Positions 9,638 through 18,547 of a DNA stretch of 64,000 bases are shown one piece after another. The notes under the pieces are model-generated. The model was given only the letters and a program-made list of their open reading frames with translations, did no database searches and was not told the origin of the DNA. The stretch's first letter is position 1; each line of letters opens with the position of its first letter. The translations under genes and the position numbers were made by a program. Origin of the DNA: a virus; IMG/VR virus record IMGVR_UViG_3300003690_003472, positions 62,001-126,000 of that record. One strand, written 5' to 3'.

Positions 9638-12600
9638 ATGCCATTTTTTAAAGACCCAACAACTGGAGAAATTGTCTCAACCGAGGAACTTTTTGAATCG
9701 GCCATATATGAGAAAAACGAATTTGTTTCGATAAAAAGCGCACAGGCAAAAATCACCATAGCTCCTTATAATATGCCAGCAGAGTTCGTATATCAAGCCG
9801 GTAAGACAAGTAAAGACGGCGCTCCCATAAAAATGAAACAAATAGGAGGCACTACTACTTGGATAGCAAAATTTCTTGGTATTAATGCGCTTAAGGAGTT
9901 TGTGATCACCGCAGGAGGCGCCTGGCAGTGGCCAAAGTTCCAGTCATACGCGCACCCCCGCTGGAACCCGTGGAACTATAGCCCGTCAGAGTACAGTTTA
10001 GACGGGATCGTCAATGTTGCTTATCTCGCAGGTAATATGACTGCATTAGTTAATGCCACAGAATCACCTGATGGGGGTCTCTATTTTACAGGATTTACGT
10101 TTGATCCTGCTAGCCCGGGGATTCATAGCCTACCTGTCGATCCCATAAGAAGAGCATTCTTTAGTTTTCTGGAATTTAAAAAGCACAAAGTTCCCATCGG
10201 TGATTTCGAAACTTTTGATACAGATTTTACAGTGCAAATGAGAGCACATTGTAAAGGCGTTGGCTACGCCGCACTTATGGAAATATCTCCAACCGCCAAC
10301 TGGACCCCATCCAGCAATTTCGCAGATTGCGGATATGATGAACCGTTTCCTGGGCACCCCCAAAAACTTAAATATTTTGATTCAGAGCGAGCGTATAATG
10401 ATAAAACAATAGCAAATATTGCTGATTTTGCCGAAAGGTTGACTTTAATATCTGGATATAAAGGAGATCAAATCTTTTCGAAAATGTGGTGGACTCTTCC
10501 GGCCATAATAGAAAAACATATCGATCCAACATATAATCTGTTGTGGGCTTGGGCCCCCCCCGATCCGATTACGGGGGAAGTTCAAAAAAAGATTCAGGAG
10601 GTTGTTGTTGACTCGCCCGAGTTTTATAGGGATTCATATTGTCATATTGATAAACCATTTTTAGAAATGGCCTATCAAGAAGATATTGGCGAAAAAACTG
10701 GTCTTGCTTCTCCTGTAAATATTAAGGCTCACTATAATTTTCGGCTATTGCCATATGAAAATTTAATATCAGACAATCCTAGTACTGGGATATTGATTAA
10801 AACGCACCCCAATGCAACAACAACACATACAATTCCAGAATCAATTCTTCCTAATATATATGCTTTAATTTATGATTGGAAATCTGATGAAGCAAGCTAC
10901 AGATATTCAGATTTAGGATCCTTTATGCCAGTTGCTTGGTGGATGACAGGCGGCCCTGGTCAAACGGGAGGCACAACAAACAACTCATTGGCTTTTTTGA
11001 AGAAAGATAAGGGCCCATGGTTTGCGCCAGCCATAAAGGATAAATTAAGCCCCAACCTTAGTGATCTCGTCGCCATCAGCGAAAACGACATGTTGGTATT
11101 TGGGCGTCTTTTGATGCCTGAAGGTACCGGCATTGCAGCTTATTTAAATAATTTTATCAAAACTTTTAAAGATTTTTCCGATGGCCATGGAACTTTTTCC
11201 GGGGAATGGGGAGGAGGATCTGGTGCCGCTTACGCCCCGGGCGATTGGAAATTTTTTCAAAGCAGGGGCGGCGTTAAATCACCGCAGCGTCAAGTCGCTG
11301 AAAAAAAATACCACATTATAGGAATTTCTGCCGATGAAATGAAGAATTTTACGGATGAAGCAAATAAGTTGAAAAAAATGTTTCCTATGCATATTGATAT
11401 TAATATTCCTGCAGTCAACAAAGGAAAGGTTGGAAAAATACTTTATGAAAATAATTTATTTGATATTTTTATGCAAAATGTTATGGCAGCACTTTGGCCT
11501 CGAACACTTCACGATATGGAAGCCACGCACAGCGTAATTAGTAGTGAGGTAAAGATCAATCCAACAGGTATGGACGGCCCAGCAGTTATTGAAGGCGCTC
11601 CTATAATTAAAAGCGATGCTTATGCTGCAGAGTTCAGTAAAAAAGCGATGGGCAAAGCTTTTTTTACAACTCCAATAAGAAATACTCTTTTTTATGAAGA
11701 CATAATAAAGTTACCTTTAAACTCTATTTTGCAAAGCAGTGATCTGCTTTTAGATTTAGATTCTGCACCTGCTTCTCCCAATGGCACTATCGGATCAGAC
11801 CTGAGCCCGCAACAACCAATTAATTGGTGGTTACAAGGACTTCCTAGTCAATATTGGGAATGGATTACGATGAACGATGCGCCCGAGTATATTCATCAAA
11901 TTAATAAATTTCGCGCCCAACTCCACCCAGAGTTCTCCGGACTATTGGCCACCGATTATACTTTACACGCTAGCGAAGGCAATAATTTGATGGTCGGAAA
12001 ACCAATTATTTTTGGCAAAAAAGGTCAGAATCAACCAAATCTTTTATCTGCTTTGGAGTGGTATACGGCATTAGGACAAATCAGAGCCTTGGTTAATGAT
12101 CGAGTTAGAGGAGTTAAAGAAATATACGAAGGCAAAGAAGCATATGCTGAAGTTTTATTTTATGAAATAGTTAAATACCAATCTCAAATCGGTCCACATC
12201 TAGAGATCCCCGGCGCCGGGGGCAGTAAATATATCCCGCTTGGGGGCCCGTCGCCGTCGCAATCTGACCAAGATAATGATATGTTCGCTATGGCTACTGG
12301 CCCGGGCCGCAATTTTATACAAAGCATTTTTATACCAAACATTCCAGGACAAAACACACTAAATTATATCGATACTCAAGTTAAATTTGATAAGGGATAT
12401 TATTATCAAATTTACGCTCACACCTTTGTTGTTGGAACTCAGTATGAACTTGAAAAGGGACTACATAACCCCAAAGAACACGGCGGCACTTTATCACAAT
12501 GGGACCTTTCTTACAAGGTTAAGCCCGACGTTTCTTTAATGAGGATACCCTATTATAACACATTTGCAACTGCAAACGAAGTAGTCAAAATGAATGCTGT

Positions 12601-13570
12601 AGAATATCAAGATTATACGCAAGCTGTTGAGGAAGACGATTCGCCCGATAAAATGTTGTCACTTTTTAGTGGGAATACATTTAATTTAAATAAGTTAGAA
12701 ACCACATATATGTGGGATAAACCACCGATTTTCCCTGATGTGCAATTTGTTCCTCTTTATGGTGAAAAAAATAAAATATTAATAAATGCTAATTTCAACA
12801 TAGGAGAATATGAATTAAATCCAATTTCTATTATGTGGGGCAATCTTGCCTCCCCCAATACGCCGATAGGCGCGTCCATCAACTTCAATAAAGCAAGAAT
12901 GAATCAACACAAAATACAAGGCAAAATCACTTTCAAAAGTGATGATTTTTGTGGACAAATAGAAATATTAAGAATAGATAAAAAGCCAACCTCTTATCAA
13001 GATTTTTGGCCAGAATCCGAAACACGAATAGCGACAGTTGGTGAGGGTGCTTCTAATTTTGGATTTATAGATGATACTTTAATTCCTAATAAAAATTATT
13101 ATTATATTTTAAGAGAAATAGATTCACACGGCAATTATTCTAATCCATCACCGGTATATATGGTTAGAATTATAAACAAAGAGGCAGAAGCTCCTTATAC
13201 TATTTTTAAAATGTTTTTTATGTCAGAACTCACAGAAAAAAAACCTGCTCATGGAAAAAAATTCATGAAATATATAAGAATTCAACCCTCTTTGAAGCAT
13301 GCTAGTTTTCCCGAGGAGCTTCCCGCCCCAGGTGCACATGTGTTTAAATTCAATAATGTTCAAACTCTTCTTGGGCAAGTTAAGGACATCAATCCGTTGT
13401 CCCCCCAAAAGGTACCCGTATGGGGGCAAAAATTTAGATTTAGATTTACTAGCAAAAAGACTGGTAGGAAATTTGATTTAAACTTGACAGTTAAAGATGT
13501 GGAGACACTAGAAAAGGAATATGCGACCAGTGTTGGTGAACCAGATAAATATAGTTCAGGAAAATGTTAA
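9638..13570 (+). CDS. Giant virion structural protein (1310 aa) with FN3-like segment
   Basis: No family is recognised for most of the length. Around residues 1085-1190 the pattern of a beta-sandwich appears (QIEILRID, then FIDDTLIPNKNYYYILREID, then SNPSPVYMV), which fits a fibronectin type III-like domain. A KFRFRFTSKKTGRKFDL stretch precedes the end, and the last residue is Cys. There is no signal peptide or membrane helix. Base composition is patchy: about 9905-10010 is notably GC-rich, which may mark an exchanged segment. Together with its neighbours it probably belongs to the baseplate or fibre assembly. Confidence 0.75.
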   Translation: MPFFKDPTTGEIVSTEELFESAIYEKNEFVSIKSAQAKITIAPYNMPAEFVYQAGKTSKDGAPIKMKQIGGTTTWIAKFLGINALKEFVITAGGAWQWPKFQSYAHPRWNPWNYSPSEYSLDGIVNVAYLAGNMTALVNATESPDGGLYFTGFTFDPASPGIHSLPVDPIRRAFFSFLEFKKHKVPIGDFETFDTDFTVQMRAHCKGVGYAALMEISPTANWTPSSNFADCGYDEPFPGHPQKLKYFDSERAYNDKTIANIADFAERLTLISGYKGDQIFSKMWWTLPAIIEKHIDPTYNLLWAWAPPDPITGEVQKKIQEVVVDSPEFYRDSYCHIDKPFLEMAYQEDIGEKTGLASPVNIKAHYNFRLLPYENLISDNPSTGILIKTHPNATTTHTIPESILPNIYALIYDWKSDEASYRYSDLGSFMPVAWWMTGGPGQTGGTTNNSLAFLKKDKGPWFAPAIKDKLSPNLSDLVAISENDMLVFGRLLMPEGTGIAAYLNNFIKTFKDFSDGHGTFSGEWGGGSGAAYAPGDWKFFQSRGGVKSPQRQVAEKKYHIIGISADEMKNFTDEANKLKKMFPMHIDINIPAVNKGKVGKILYENNLFDIFMQNVMAALWPRTLHDMEATHSVISSEVKINPTGMDGPAVIEGAPIIKSDAYAAEFSKKAMGKAFFTTPIRNTLFYEDIIKLPLNSILQSSDLLLDLDSAPASPNGTIGSDLSPQQPINWWLQGLPSQYWEWITMNDAPEYIHQINKFRAQLHPEFSGLLATDYTLHASEGNNLMVGKPIIFGKKGQNQPNLLSALEWYTALGQIRALVNDRVRGVKEIYEGKEAYAEVLFYEIVKYQSQIGPHLEIPGAGGSKYIPLGGPSPSQSDQDNDMFAMATGPGRNFIQSIFIPNIPGQNTLNYIDTQVKFDKGYYYQIYAHTFVVGTQYELEKGLHNPKEHGGTLSQWDLSYKVKPDVSLMRIPYYNTFATANEVVKMNAVEYQDYTQAVEEDDSPDKMLSLFSGNTFNLNKLETTYMWDKPPIFPDVQFVPLYGEKNKILINANFNIGEYELNPISIMWGNLASPNTPIGASINFNKARMNQHKIQGKITFKSDDFCGQIEILRIDKKPTSYQDFWPESETRIATVGEGASNFGFIDDTLIPNKNYYYILREIDSHGNYSNPSPVYMVRIINKEAEAPYTIFKMFFMSELTEKKPAHGKKFMKYIRIQPSLKHASFPEELPAPGAHVFKFNNVQTLLGQVKDINPLSPQKVPVWGQKFRFRFTSKKTGRKFDLNLTVKDVETLEKEYATSVGEPDKYSSGKC

Positions 13571-13597
13571 TAAAAGGATTGAAAACGATAAAAACTT

Positions 13598-13610
13598 ACT
13601 ATTTAATTAA
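13598..13610 (+). promoter_or_regulatory. Late-promoter-like element, exact copy
   Basis: ACTATTTAATTAA, 30 bases before the ATG at 13628 and followed by the ribosome site AAGGAG. The same 13 bases occur at 35708 and 44286, each time in a gap before a gene. Confidence 0.5.
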
Positions 13611-13627
13611 GATAAAGGAGTATTATT

Positions 13628-14593
13628 ATGGCTTTTTTGGATAATAGCGGTGACATTATATTAGATGCAGTTTTAACAGATGCTGGCAGAAAAAGATTAG
13701 CAGAGGGCGATGGTTCTTTCAGAATCACAAAATATGCCTTTGGAGACGACGAGATAGATTATTCTAACTTTGACGCAAACAACCTTAGTGGTTCTGCTTA
13801 TTATGATTTAGAAATTTTACAAACTCCAGTGTTAGAAGCATTTACTAATAATACCGCAAACATGAAATCTAAGTTGATTACTTTAACAAATAATAATATT
13901 CTTTATTTACCTATGGTTGTTTTAAATCAAATAAATAATAGAACTAAAATGAACAACAATATAGGCTCCGGATCTGTTGTTGTTACCGTAGATCAAGACA
14001 CAACGAGTCAATTCAATATCTTAGACAATGATCAAGGGGGCACATTAGGATTTTTTATTGCAGGAGATGATCCCGGCAGTACCATGTCTAGAGATATTCG
14101 CGTAGATCAAGGATTAAACACTACTGAAATTTCAGATGCTTATAAGATCGATGCTGAATTACAAGAAAATCAATATATTGTTGAACTCGATAATAGATTT
14201 GGCACTATAACGACAGGAATAATAAAGGGGAATGGCAACGATCCCGGTACTCCAACTTCTTTTTCTTTTATTGATGATGATAATATTGCTAGTTATTATT
14301 TATCTACTCCAGCATATGTCAAAAGCACTCCCCCCGCACCAATAAACTCCGACGACGAAACAGCACTGGAAAATAAAGCAATCGCTGGCCCTCGCGGCAC
14401 ACATTGTGTTTTTAGAATTAGGGCCTCCACAAATTTAAGAACTAGCACATATTTATTTGAAAGACTAGGTAGTACCTTTAATCAAGATAGCGATGAATAT
14501 TATTATTTAGATACGACAATAAGAGTAACTGGTGCAACGACAGGATACAAGATAGACATTCCAGTAAGATTTGTAAAATGTAAATCTTGCTAG
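13628..14593 (+). CDS. Virion protein with LT-x-x-GR N-terminal module (paralogue)
   Basis: This 321-residue protein opens with FLDNSGDIILDAVLTDAGRK and then KYAFGDDEIDY. That matches the pattern at the start of the protein encoded at 3955 (FLD..., ...LT-x-x-GR..., YAF-x-D-x-x-I-x-Y). The shared part is about 45 residues; the rest differs, as expected if a common attachment end carries different distal parts. It ends FVKCKSC, with two terminal cysteines. The start is fixed by an AAGGAG ribosome site and a late-promoter-like element. A role at the baseplate-fibre junction is inferred. Confidence 0.75.
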   Translation: MAFLDNSGDIILDAVLTDAGRKRLAEGDGSFRITKYAFGDDEIDYSNFDANNLSGSAYYDLEILQTPVLEAFTNNTANMKSKLITLTNNNILYLPMVVLNQINNRTKMNNNIGSGSVVVTVDQDTTSQFNILDNDQGGTLGFFIAGDDPGSTMSRDIRVDQGLNTTEISDAYKIDAELQENQYIVELDNRFGTITTGIIKGNGNDPGTPTSFSFIDDDNIASYYLSTPAYVKSTPPAPINSDDETALENKAIAGPRGTHCVFRIRASTNLRTSTYLFERLGSTFNQDSDEYYYLDTTIRVTGATTGYKIDIPVRFVKCKSC

Positions 14594-14617
14594 AATTTTT
14601 TAAGGAAGGTAAAATAC

Positions 14618-15709
14618 ATGGCTACTACATTTAAAACATTTTTAAACAACGACATCGCAACCACAAGAACACTTCTTCATGAAGCAATTCCTGTGACAGG
14701 TACAATTGTTTCTGGCACATACGCAGACAATAATATTAAAAATTATTCTCACGGCATCTTTCAGTCGGTTTATGATTATCCTTATTTAAGTTCTTCTGCA
14801 AATCATATTTTTGATATTACTGTAGGCTTTAGTACGGGCAGCGATTTCAGTTCTGATACGGATACTCAGCTTAATAAAAAGCGCAATATTTATGATCAAA
14901 TGGCCCAAGTTTTAGTACCTTATGATATTTCTGGTAATGTTAGACCATTTGACCAAGATGGGAACTTATATGAAACAGGAGATGGCAAGATACATGATGC
15001 ATTCTTTCTAAATTTTGCTAGACTGATCACAAAAGATGAAATTAAAAAAGGTAGTTTTGAAGTAGTATTTTTTACTGGCTCTACTTTAGCAACCAGCTAT
15101 TCTGACGAAACGATGACAATTAGTGATTATGGTGCTGCATCTAGTTTTAATGTTAATTCTCCCACTGGAGAATATGGCCTTCTTTATACTAGTTCTGCTA
15201 GTCCTAACGACGACAGCGCCGTAGGGCATGTTTATTATCAAGCAGGTATTGCTGTTATAACTGCTAGTATTTTCACTGATGATTTTCTAGAGCCCGGCGA
15301 CCCTTCCGATGGGATTGAGACACATTGTGAATTCGGCGCACCCGGAGCAACATATGATACTAGTAGCTATGAAGCTGTTTTATCTGCTTCTTCTATTCAA
15401 TCTTTTGCTGATGGTGTTAGAAATAGATTATATAGTTTTGAATTTAATAATACTACTGAACTTAATTCAACGATTTATTTTTGCCGAGCAAACACGGGAG
15501 ATTATAATTATTCTTCGAATCCAACTTATATAAGCGCTAGCAAACTTCGTGTCAAGGGAGACAACCCCTTTGCACAGCCGATTTCATATATAACCACTAT
15601 CGGTCTTTATTCTTCTCAAAACGAATTATTAGCAGTTGCTAAACTTTCAGAGCCACTCAAAAAGACTCCAAGCAATGAGCTAACTTTACGTGTGAGATTA
15701 GATTACTAA
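14618..15709 (+). CDS. Baseplate/fibre-type virion protein, paralogue A
   Basis: This 363-residue Ser/Thr/Tyr-rich protein is a paralogue of the next gene product. Both contain a central FFTGSTL or FFISGTL strand, a SSNPTY motif about three quarters along, and an almost identical end (IGLYSSQNELLAVAKLSEPLKKT against IGIYDDQRKLIAVANLATPVKKT). A fibre or baseplate origin is suggested by composition and neighbours. No enzymatic motif is seen. A good ribosome site (AAGGAAGG) precedes the ATG. Confidence 0.75.
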   Translation: MATTFKTFLNNDIATTRTLLHEAIPVTGTIVSGTYADNNIKNYSHGIFQSVYDYPYLSSSANHIFDITVGFSTGSDFSSDTDTQLNKKRNIYDQMAQVLVPYDISGNVRPFDQDGNLYETGDGKIHDAFFLNFARLITKDEIKKGSFEVVFFTGSTLATSYSDETMTISDYGAASSFNVNSPTGEYGLLYTSSASPNDDSAVGHVYYQAGIAVITASIFTDDFLEPGDPSDGIETHCEFGAPGATYDTSSYEAVLSASSIQSFADGVRNRLYSFEFNNTTELNSTIYFCRANTGDYNYSSNPTYISASKLRVKGDNPFAQPISYITTIGLYSSQNELLAVAKLSEPLKKTPSNELTLRVRLDY

Positions 15710-15713
15710 TGTT

Positions 15714-16928
15714 ATGCCATATTATGAATTTAAAAAGAAAAACATTCTTAGAAACACACTAGTAACACATCCTGAATGTATATTCGATATTAACGATAGA
15801 AATATTTATTTAAACAAACTTAGTGCAATCTCTGGTGCTTATGTTGATAATGCAACAATGGTGCCAGTCGGACACACCAGCTTATATGAACTAAACGTTG
15901 ACAGAGATGAGAGCGCTCATACATACGACCCAGAAACTGGTGGTGGTGTTAAATCTTTAATCTTTCCTTTTACTGTAAAAGATAGTAGCCTAACATCTAT
16001 TGGAACAGTTACTGACGCAACTTATAATACTTCATATCAATATGGTGATACACTTACTGGATCTTATCCAATGTCTGCTAGTATAACTAGGGAAAGGTTT
16101 GCCACCGGTGTTACCACTCGAAGTCATATATCAGCTTTAAAAAATACATTAAATTATTATACATATTTAACTAAGTATTATTCCTTTTCATCGTCCTTTG
16201 GTGACAAAGCAACGCAAGAGGCCAATTTAATAAGCATCCCATCTATATTTTTTGATAGCGGCATAAAGCCGGGAACTGTTGATTTGAAATTTTTTATTAG
16301 TGGTACTTTGGTAGCACAAGCAACAGATAAAAATAAGAATGGTGAATTAATTCAAGTTAGTGGTACAGCATATGCTCAAACAAATGGTTCTACCTCTGTT
16401 GCAGGTGTTGTTTTATATAATGAAGGATTTATTTTATTAACTGGTAGTTGGGATTTAACAGAAAATACGTATGATTTTGGAGTAACAAATAGACAGGGCC
16501 AGTGGTGCGATTTTGCGGCCGGTGCCAATGATGGATCTGATATAAGCCTAACTCCTAGTGCAAGTTTTAGAATTGGATTTCAAGGAACAAACGAAATTAC
16601 AACAATGGAAATGTATGCAATTGCACCTAAAGGGTATTTAAATCACTCTAGTAATCCAACTTATAAATCATACACTAGCGCCTCTTTGTGGGGTACTGTA
16701 GGAAGCGTTCAAAGTAGTTCATATATAGAATCTGCAGATGTGCCTATTAAAAATACAATTAGTGGTTCAATTTGCAATTTTTCTTCTTCCTTTAAAAAGC
16801 AAACATTTATTAGTAAAATAGGTATATATGACGATCAAAGAAAATTAATTGCTGTTGCTAATTTAGCCACCCCAGTTAAAAAAACAGAAGAACGCGCCTT
16901 AACTTTTAAGTTAAAATTAGACTTTTAA
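15714..16928 (+). CDS. Baseplate/fibre-type virion protein, paralogue B
   Basis: This 404-residue protein follows its paralogue after four bases and shares the C-terminal 60 residues most strongly, ending LTFKLKLDF against LTLRVRLDY. The N-terminal part differs and begins with a basic PYYEFKKKNILRN segment. No clear Shine-Dalgarno precedes the ATG, so translation may depend on coupling to the upstream stop. The tandem pair looks like a duplication in which the C-terminal (assembly or anchoring) part is conserved. It is the last virion gene before the DNA-metabolism block. Confidence 0.75.
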   Translation: MPYYEFKKKNILRNTLVTHPECIFDINDRNIYLNKLSAISGAYVDNATMVPVGHTSLYELNVDRDESAHTYDPETGGGVKSLIFPFTVKDSSLTSIGTVTDATYNTSYQYGDTLTGSYPMSASITRERFATGVTTRSHISALKNTLNYYTYLTKYYSFSSSFGDKATQEANLISIPSIFFDSGIKPGTVDLKFFISGTLVAQATDKNKNGELIQVSGTAYAQTNGSTSVAGVVLYNEGFILLTGSWDLTENTYDFGVTNRQGQWCDFAAGANDGSDISLTPSASFRIGFQGTNEITTMEMYAIAPKGYLNHSSNPTYKSYTSASLWGTVGSVQSSSYIESADVPIKNTISGSICNFSSSFKKQTFISKIGIYDDQRKLIAVANLATPVKKTEERALTFKLKLDF

Positions 16929-16945
16929 AAAGAGATTAAAATAAA

Positions 16946-17494
16946 ATGATATTAGGATTAGATGTTTCAACCAGCATTACTGGTTATGCAGTGTTAGATT
17001 ATGAAGGAAAAATTATACGTTGCGGTGCATGGGATATGCGCAATAAAAACAGATTCAAAGATCATTTTGAAAAGGCGGTTTTTATCAAAGATGAGATATG
17101 CTTGATGAAAGCTCAGTTGCCGATTCAAAATATACATATTGAACAACCTTTTACTTTTTTTAATTCAGGTGGCTCTTCCGCAACAACAATGGCTTCCCTT
17201 CAAAAATTTAATGGTATAGTTTCATGGATTTGCTATGATATTTTTAATATTATACCACAATATTTAACCGCAGGAGAAGCAAGAAAAGCTTGTGGAATAA
17301 GAATCTTAAGAGGGCAAAAAGCAAAAAAAGTTGTTATACGATGGCTACTTAAGGAAGAGCCTGATTTTAAAGTAGAATACACTTCTCAAGGAAATCCAAA
17401 GCCAAAATATTATGACATGGCAGATTCGTTAATAATTGCCAAGGCCGCTCACCGCCTACTTGGTGAGATAAAAACAAAAGAAGGAAATTCTTGA
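16946..17494 (+). CDS. ruvC: RuvC-like Holliday junction resolvase
   Basis: The 182-residue protein begins ILGLDVSTSITGYAVLD, the RNase H-fold strand with the first catalytic Asp (residue 6). A second acidic residue lies in IHIEQPF (near 66), and the C-terminal helix carries DMADSLIIA (near 157-160), giving the acidic set expected for the RuvC superfamily. Enzymes of this type cut four-way DNA junctions; in phages they resolve branched replicated DNA before packaging. Length fits bacterial RuvC (about 170). It opens a block of replication and repair genes, and its stop codon overlaps the -35 box of the primase promoter. Confidence 0.85.
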   Translation: MILGLDVSTSITGYAVLDYEGKIIRCGAWDMRNKNRFKDHFEKAVFIKDEICLMKAQLPIQNIHIEQPFTFFNSGGSSATTMASLQKFNGIVSWICYDIFNIIPQYLTAGEARKACGIRILRGQKAKKVVIRWLLKEEPDFKVEYTSQGNPKPKYYDMADSLIIAKAAHRLLGEIKTKEGNS

Positions 17495-17519
17495 TTTTTT
17501 ATTTTTCTTATGTTATGAT
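17491..17519 (+). promoter_or_regulatory. Sigma70-like promoter for primase, predicted leaderless
   Basis: TTGATT (17491-17496) and TATGAT (17514-17519) are separated by 17 bases. The ATG at 17526 is only six bases past the -10 box, where transcription would be expected to start, and no Shine-Dalgarno is visible. Confidence 0.5.
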
Positions 17520-17525
17520 ACGTAT

Positions 17526-18455
17526 ATGAATTCTGAAAAGATTCAAATTCTCAGAGAAATATTGGGAGACTATTATAAGTCAAACGATGAATATTTATTC
17601 TTTTGTTCTTTTTGTGGGCACCACAAAAGAAAAATGTCAGTAAACATATCCAAAAATACATACAAATGTTGGATATGTGACAGTAGGGGTCGGAATTTAT
17701 ATTATCTTGTAAAGAGGTTTGGCAATTATCATCATCGTCAAGTGTGGAGAAGTTTTGAAGAAACTGTCGACATGTCAGATTTTGATAATATATTTGAGAA
17801 AAAAGAAGAAGAAGTAACACAACGAGTTAGACTTCCAAATGAATTTGTTTGTCTTGCAAATACAAACTTACCTTTTACAGCAAAAGCTCCTTTAAAATAT
17901 CTTAAAAAACGCAAAGTTACTGAGTATGATATATTAAAATGGAAGATAGGATATTGTGATGATGGAGAATATAGAAACAGAATTATTATACCCTCTTTTA
18001 GTTTGGATGGATATTGTGATTATTTTATCGCTAGAACTCATACAAAGGATTGGTTAAAATATAAGAACCCACCGGTATCTAAAAATATTGTTTTTAATGA
18101 ATTGATGATTAATTGGAACGAACCAATTACTTTAGTTGAGGGTGTATTCGATGCAATTAATGCTGAAAATTCGGTGCCACTACTAGGCTCAACACTGAGC
18201 ACTCACTCTAAGCTCTTTAAAGCTATTCTGACGCACTCTAGGCGAATATATGTAGCCCTCGACCAAGACGCCGAGAAAAAGGCTTTAAGCATCATTAACG
18301 CGCTTATTTCGCACGGTGTCGAAGTTTACAAAATTAATACATCTGATTATGAAGATGTTGGAGAAATGACAAAAGAACAGTTTAAAGAGAAAAAACAGGA
18401 AGCTTCTTTAATTGATTCAAGTTCATTATTAATTCAAAAAATATTACAAATTTAA
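17526..18455 (+). CDS. DnaG-type DNA primase
   Basis: This 309-residue protein has an N-terminal zinc finger (Cys27, Cys30, Cys48, Cys51) of the CHC2/DnaG type, and a C-terminal TOPRIM domain with the glutamate in TLVEGVFDAIN (near 205) and the DxD in VALDQDAE (near 247). It would make RNA primers for lagging-strand synthesis. It is shorter than bacterial DnaG and has no fused helicase, so a separate helicase should exist outside the window. The ATG lies directly under a promoter-like -10 box with no ribosome site, so the mRNA may be leaderless. Downstream comes a 92-base leader with two hairpins. Confidence 0.88.
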   Translation: MNSEKIQILREILGDYYKSNDEYLFFCSFCGHHKRKMSVNISKNTYKCWICDSRGRNLYYLVKRFGNYHHRQVWRSFEETVDMSDFDNIFEKKEEEVTQRVRLPNEFVCLANTNLPFTAKAPLKYLKKRKVTEYDILKWKIGYCDDGEYRNRIIIPSFSLDGYCDYFIARTHTKDWLKYKNPPVSKNIVFNELMINWNEPITLVEGVFDAINAENSVPLLGSTLSTHSKLFKAILTHSRRIYVALDQDAEKKALSIINALISHGVEVYKINTSDYEDVGEMTKEQFKEKKQEASLIDSSSLLIQKILQI

Positions 18456-18482
18456 CTTTATACAATAATAAAAGTGTGATAC

Positions 18483-18488
18483 GATAAT
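18483..18488 (+). promoter_or_regulatory. Possible -10 box (GATAAT) before ParB-like gene
   Basis: GATAAT follows GTGTGATAC; related strings (TATGATACGTATA at 17514 and GTGTGATAACGTATA at 19643) stand before the primase and SbcDC genes. The -35 region is weak (TTATAC at 18458). Confidence 0.3.
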
Positions 18489-18494
18489 CTTATA

Positions 18495-18534
18495 GCTCGT
18501 AAATGAGCATTTAAATAAGACCCTGTAAATAGGG
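18495..18534 (+). promoter_or_regulatory. Two tandem RNA hairpins with identical GTAAAT loops
   Basis: GCTC-GTAAAT-GAGC (18495-18508) and CCCT-GTAAAT-AGGG (18521-18534) are two 4-bp stems with different stem bases but the same six-base loop. The second ends a few bases before the Shine-Dalgarno AAGGA of the gene at 18548. Different stems with a shared loop suggest a repeated protein-binding site acting on translation, though 4-bp stems are short. Confidence 0.45.
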
Positions 18535-18547
18535 CAATAAGGAAAAT

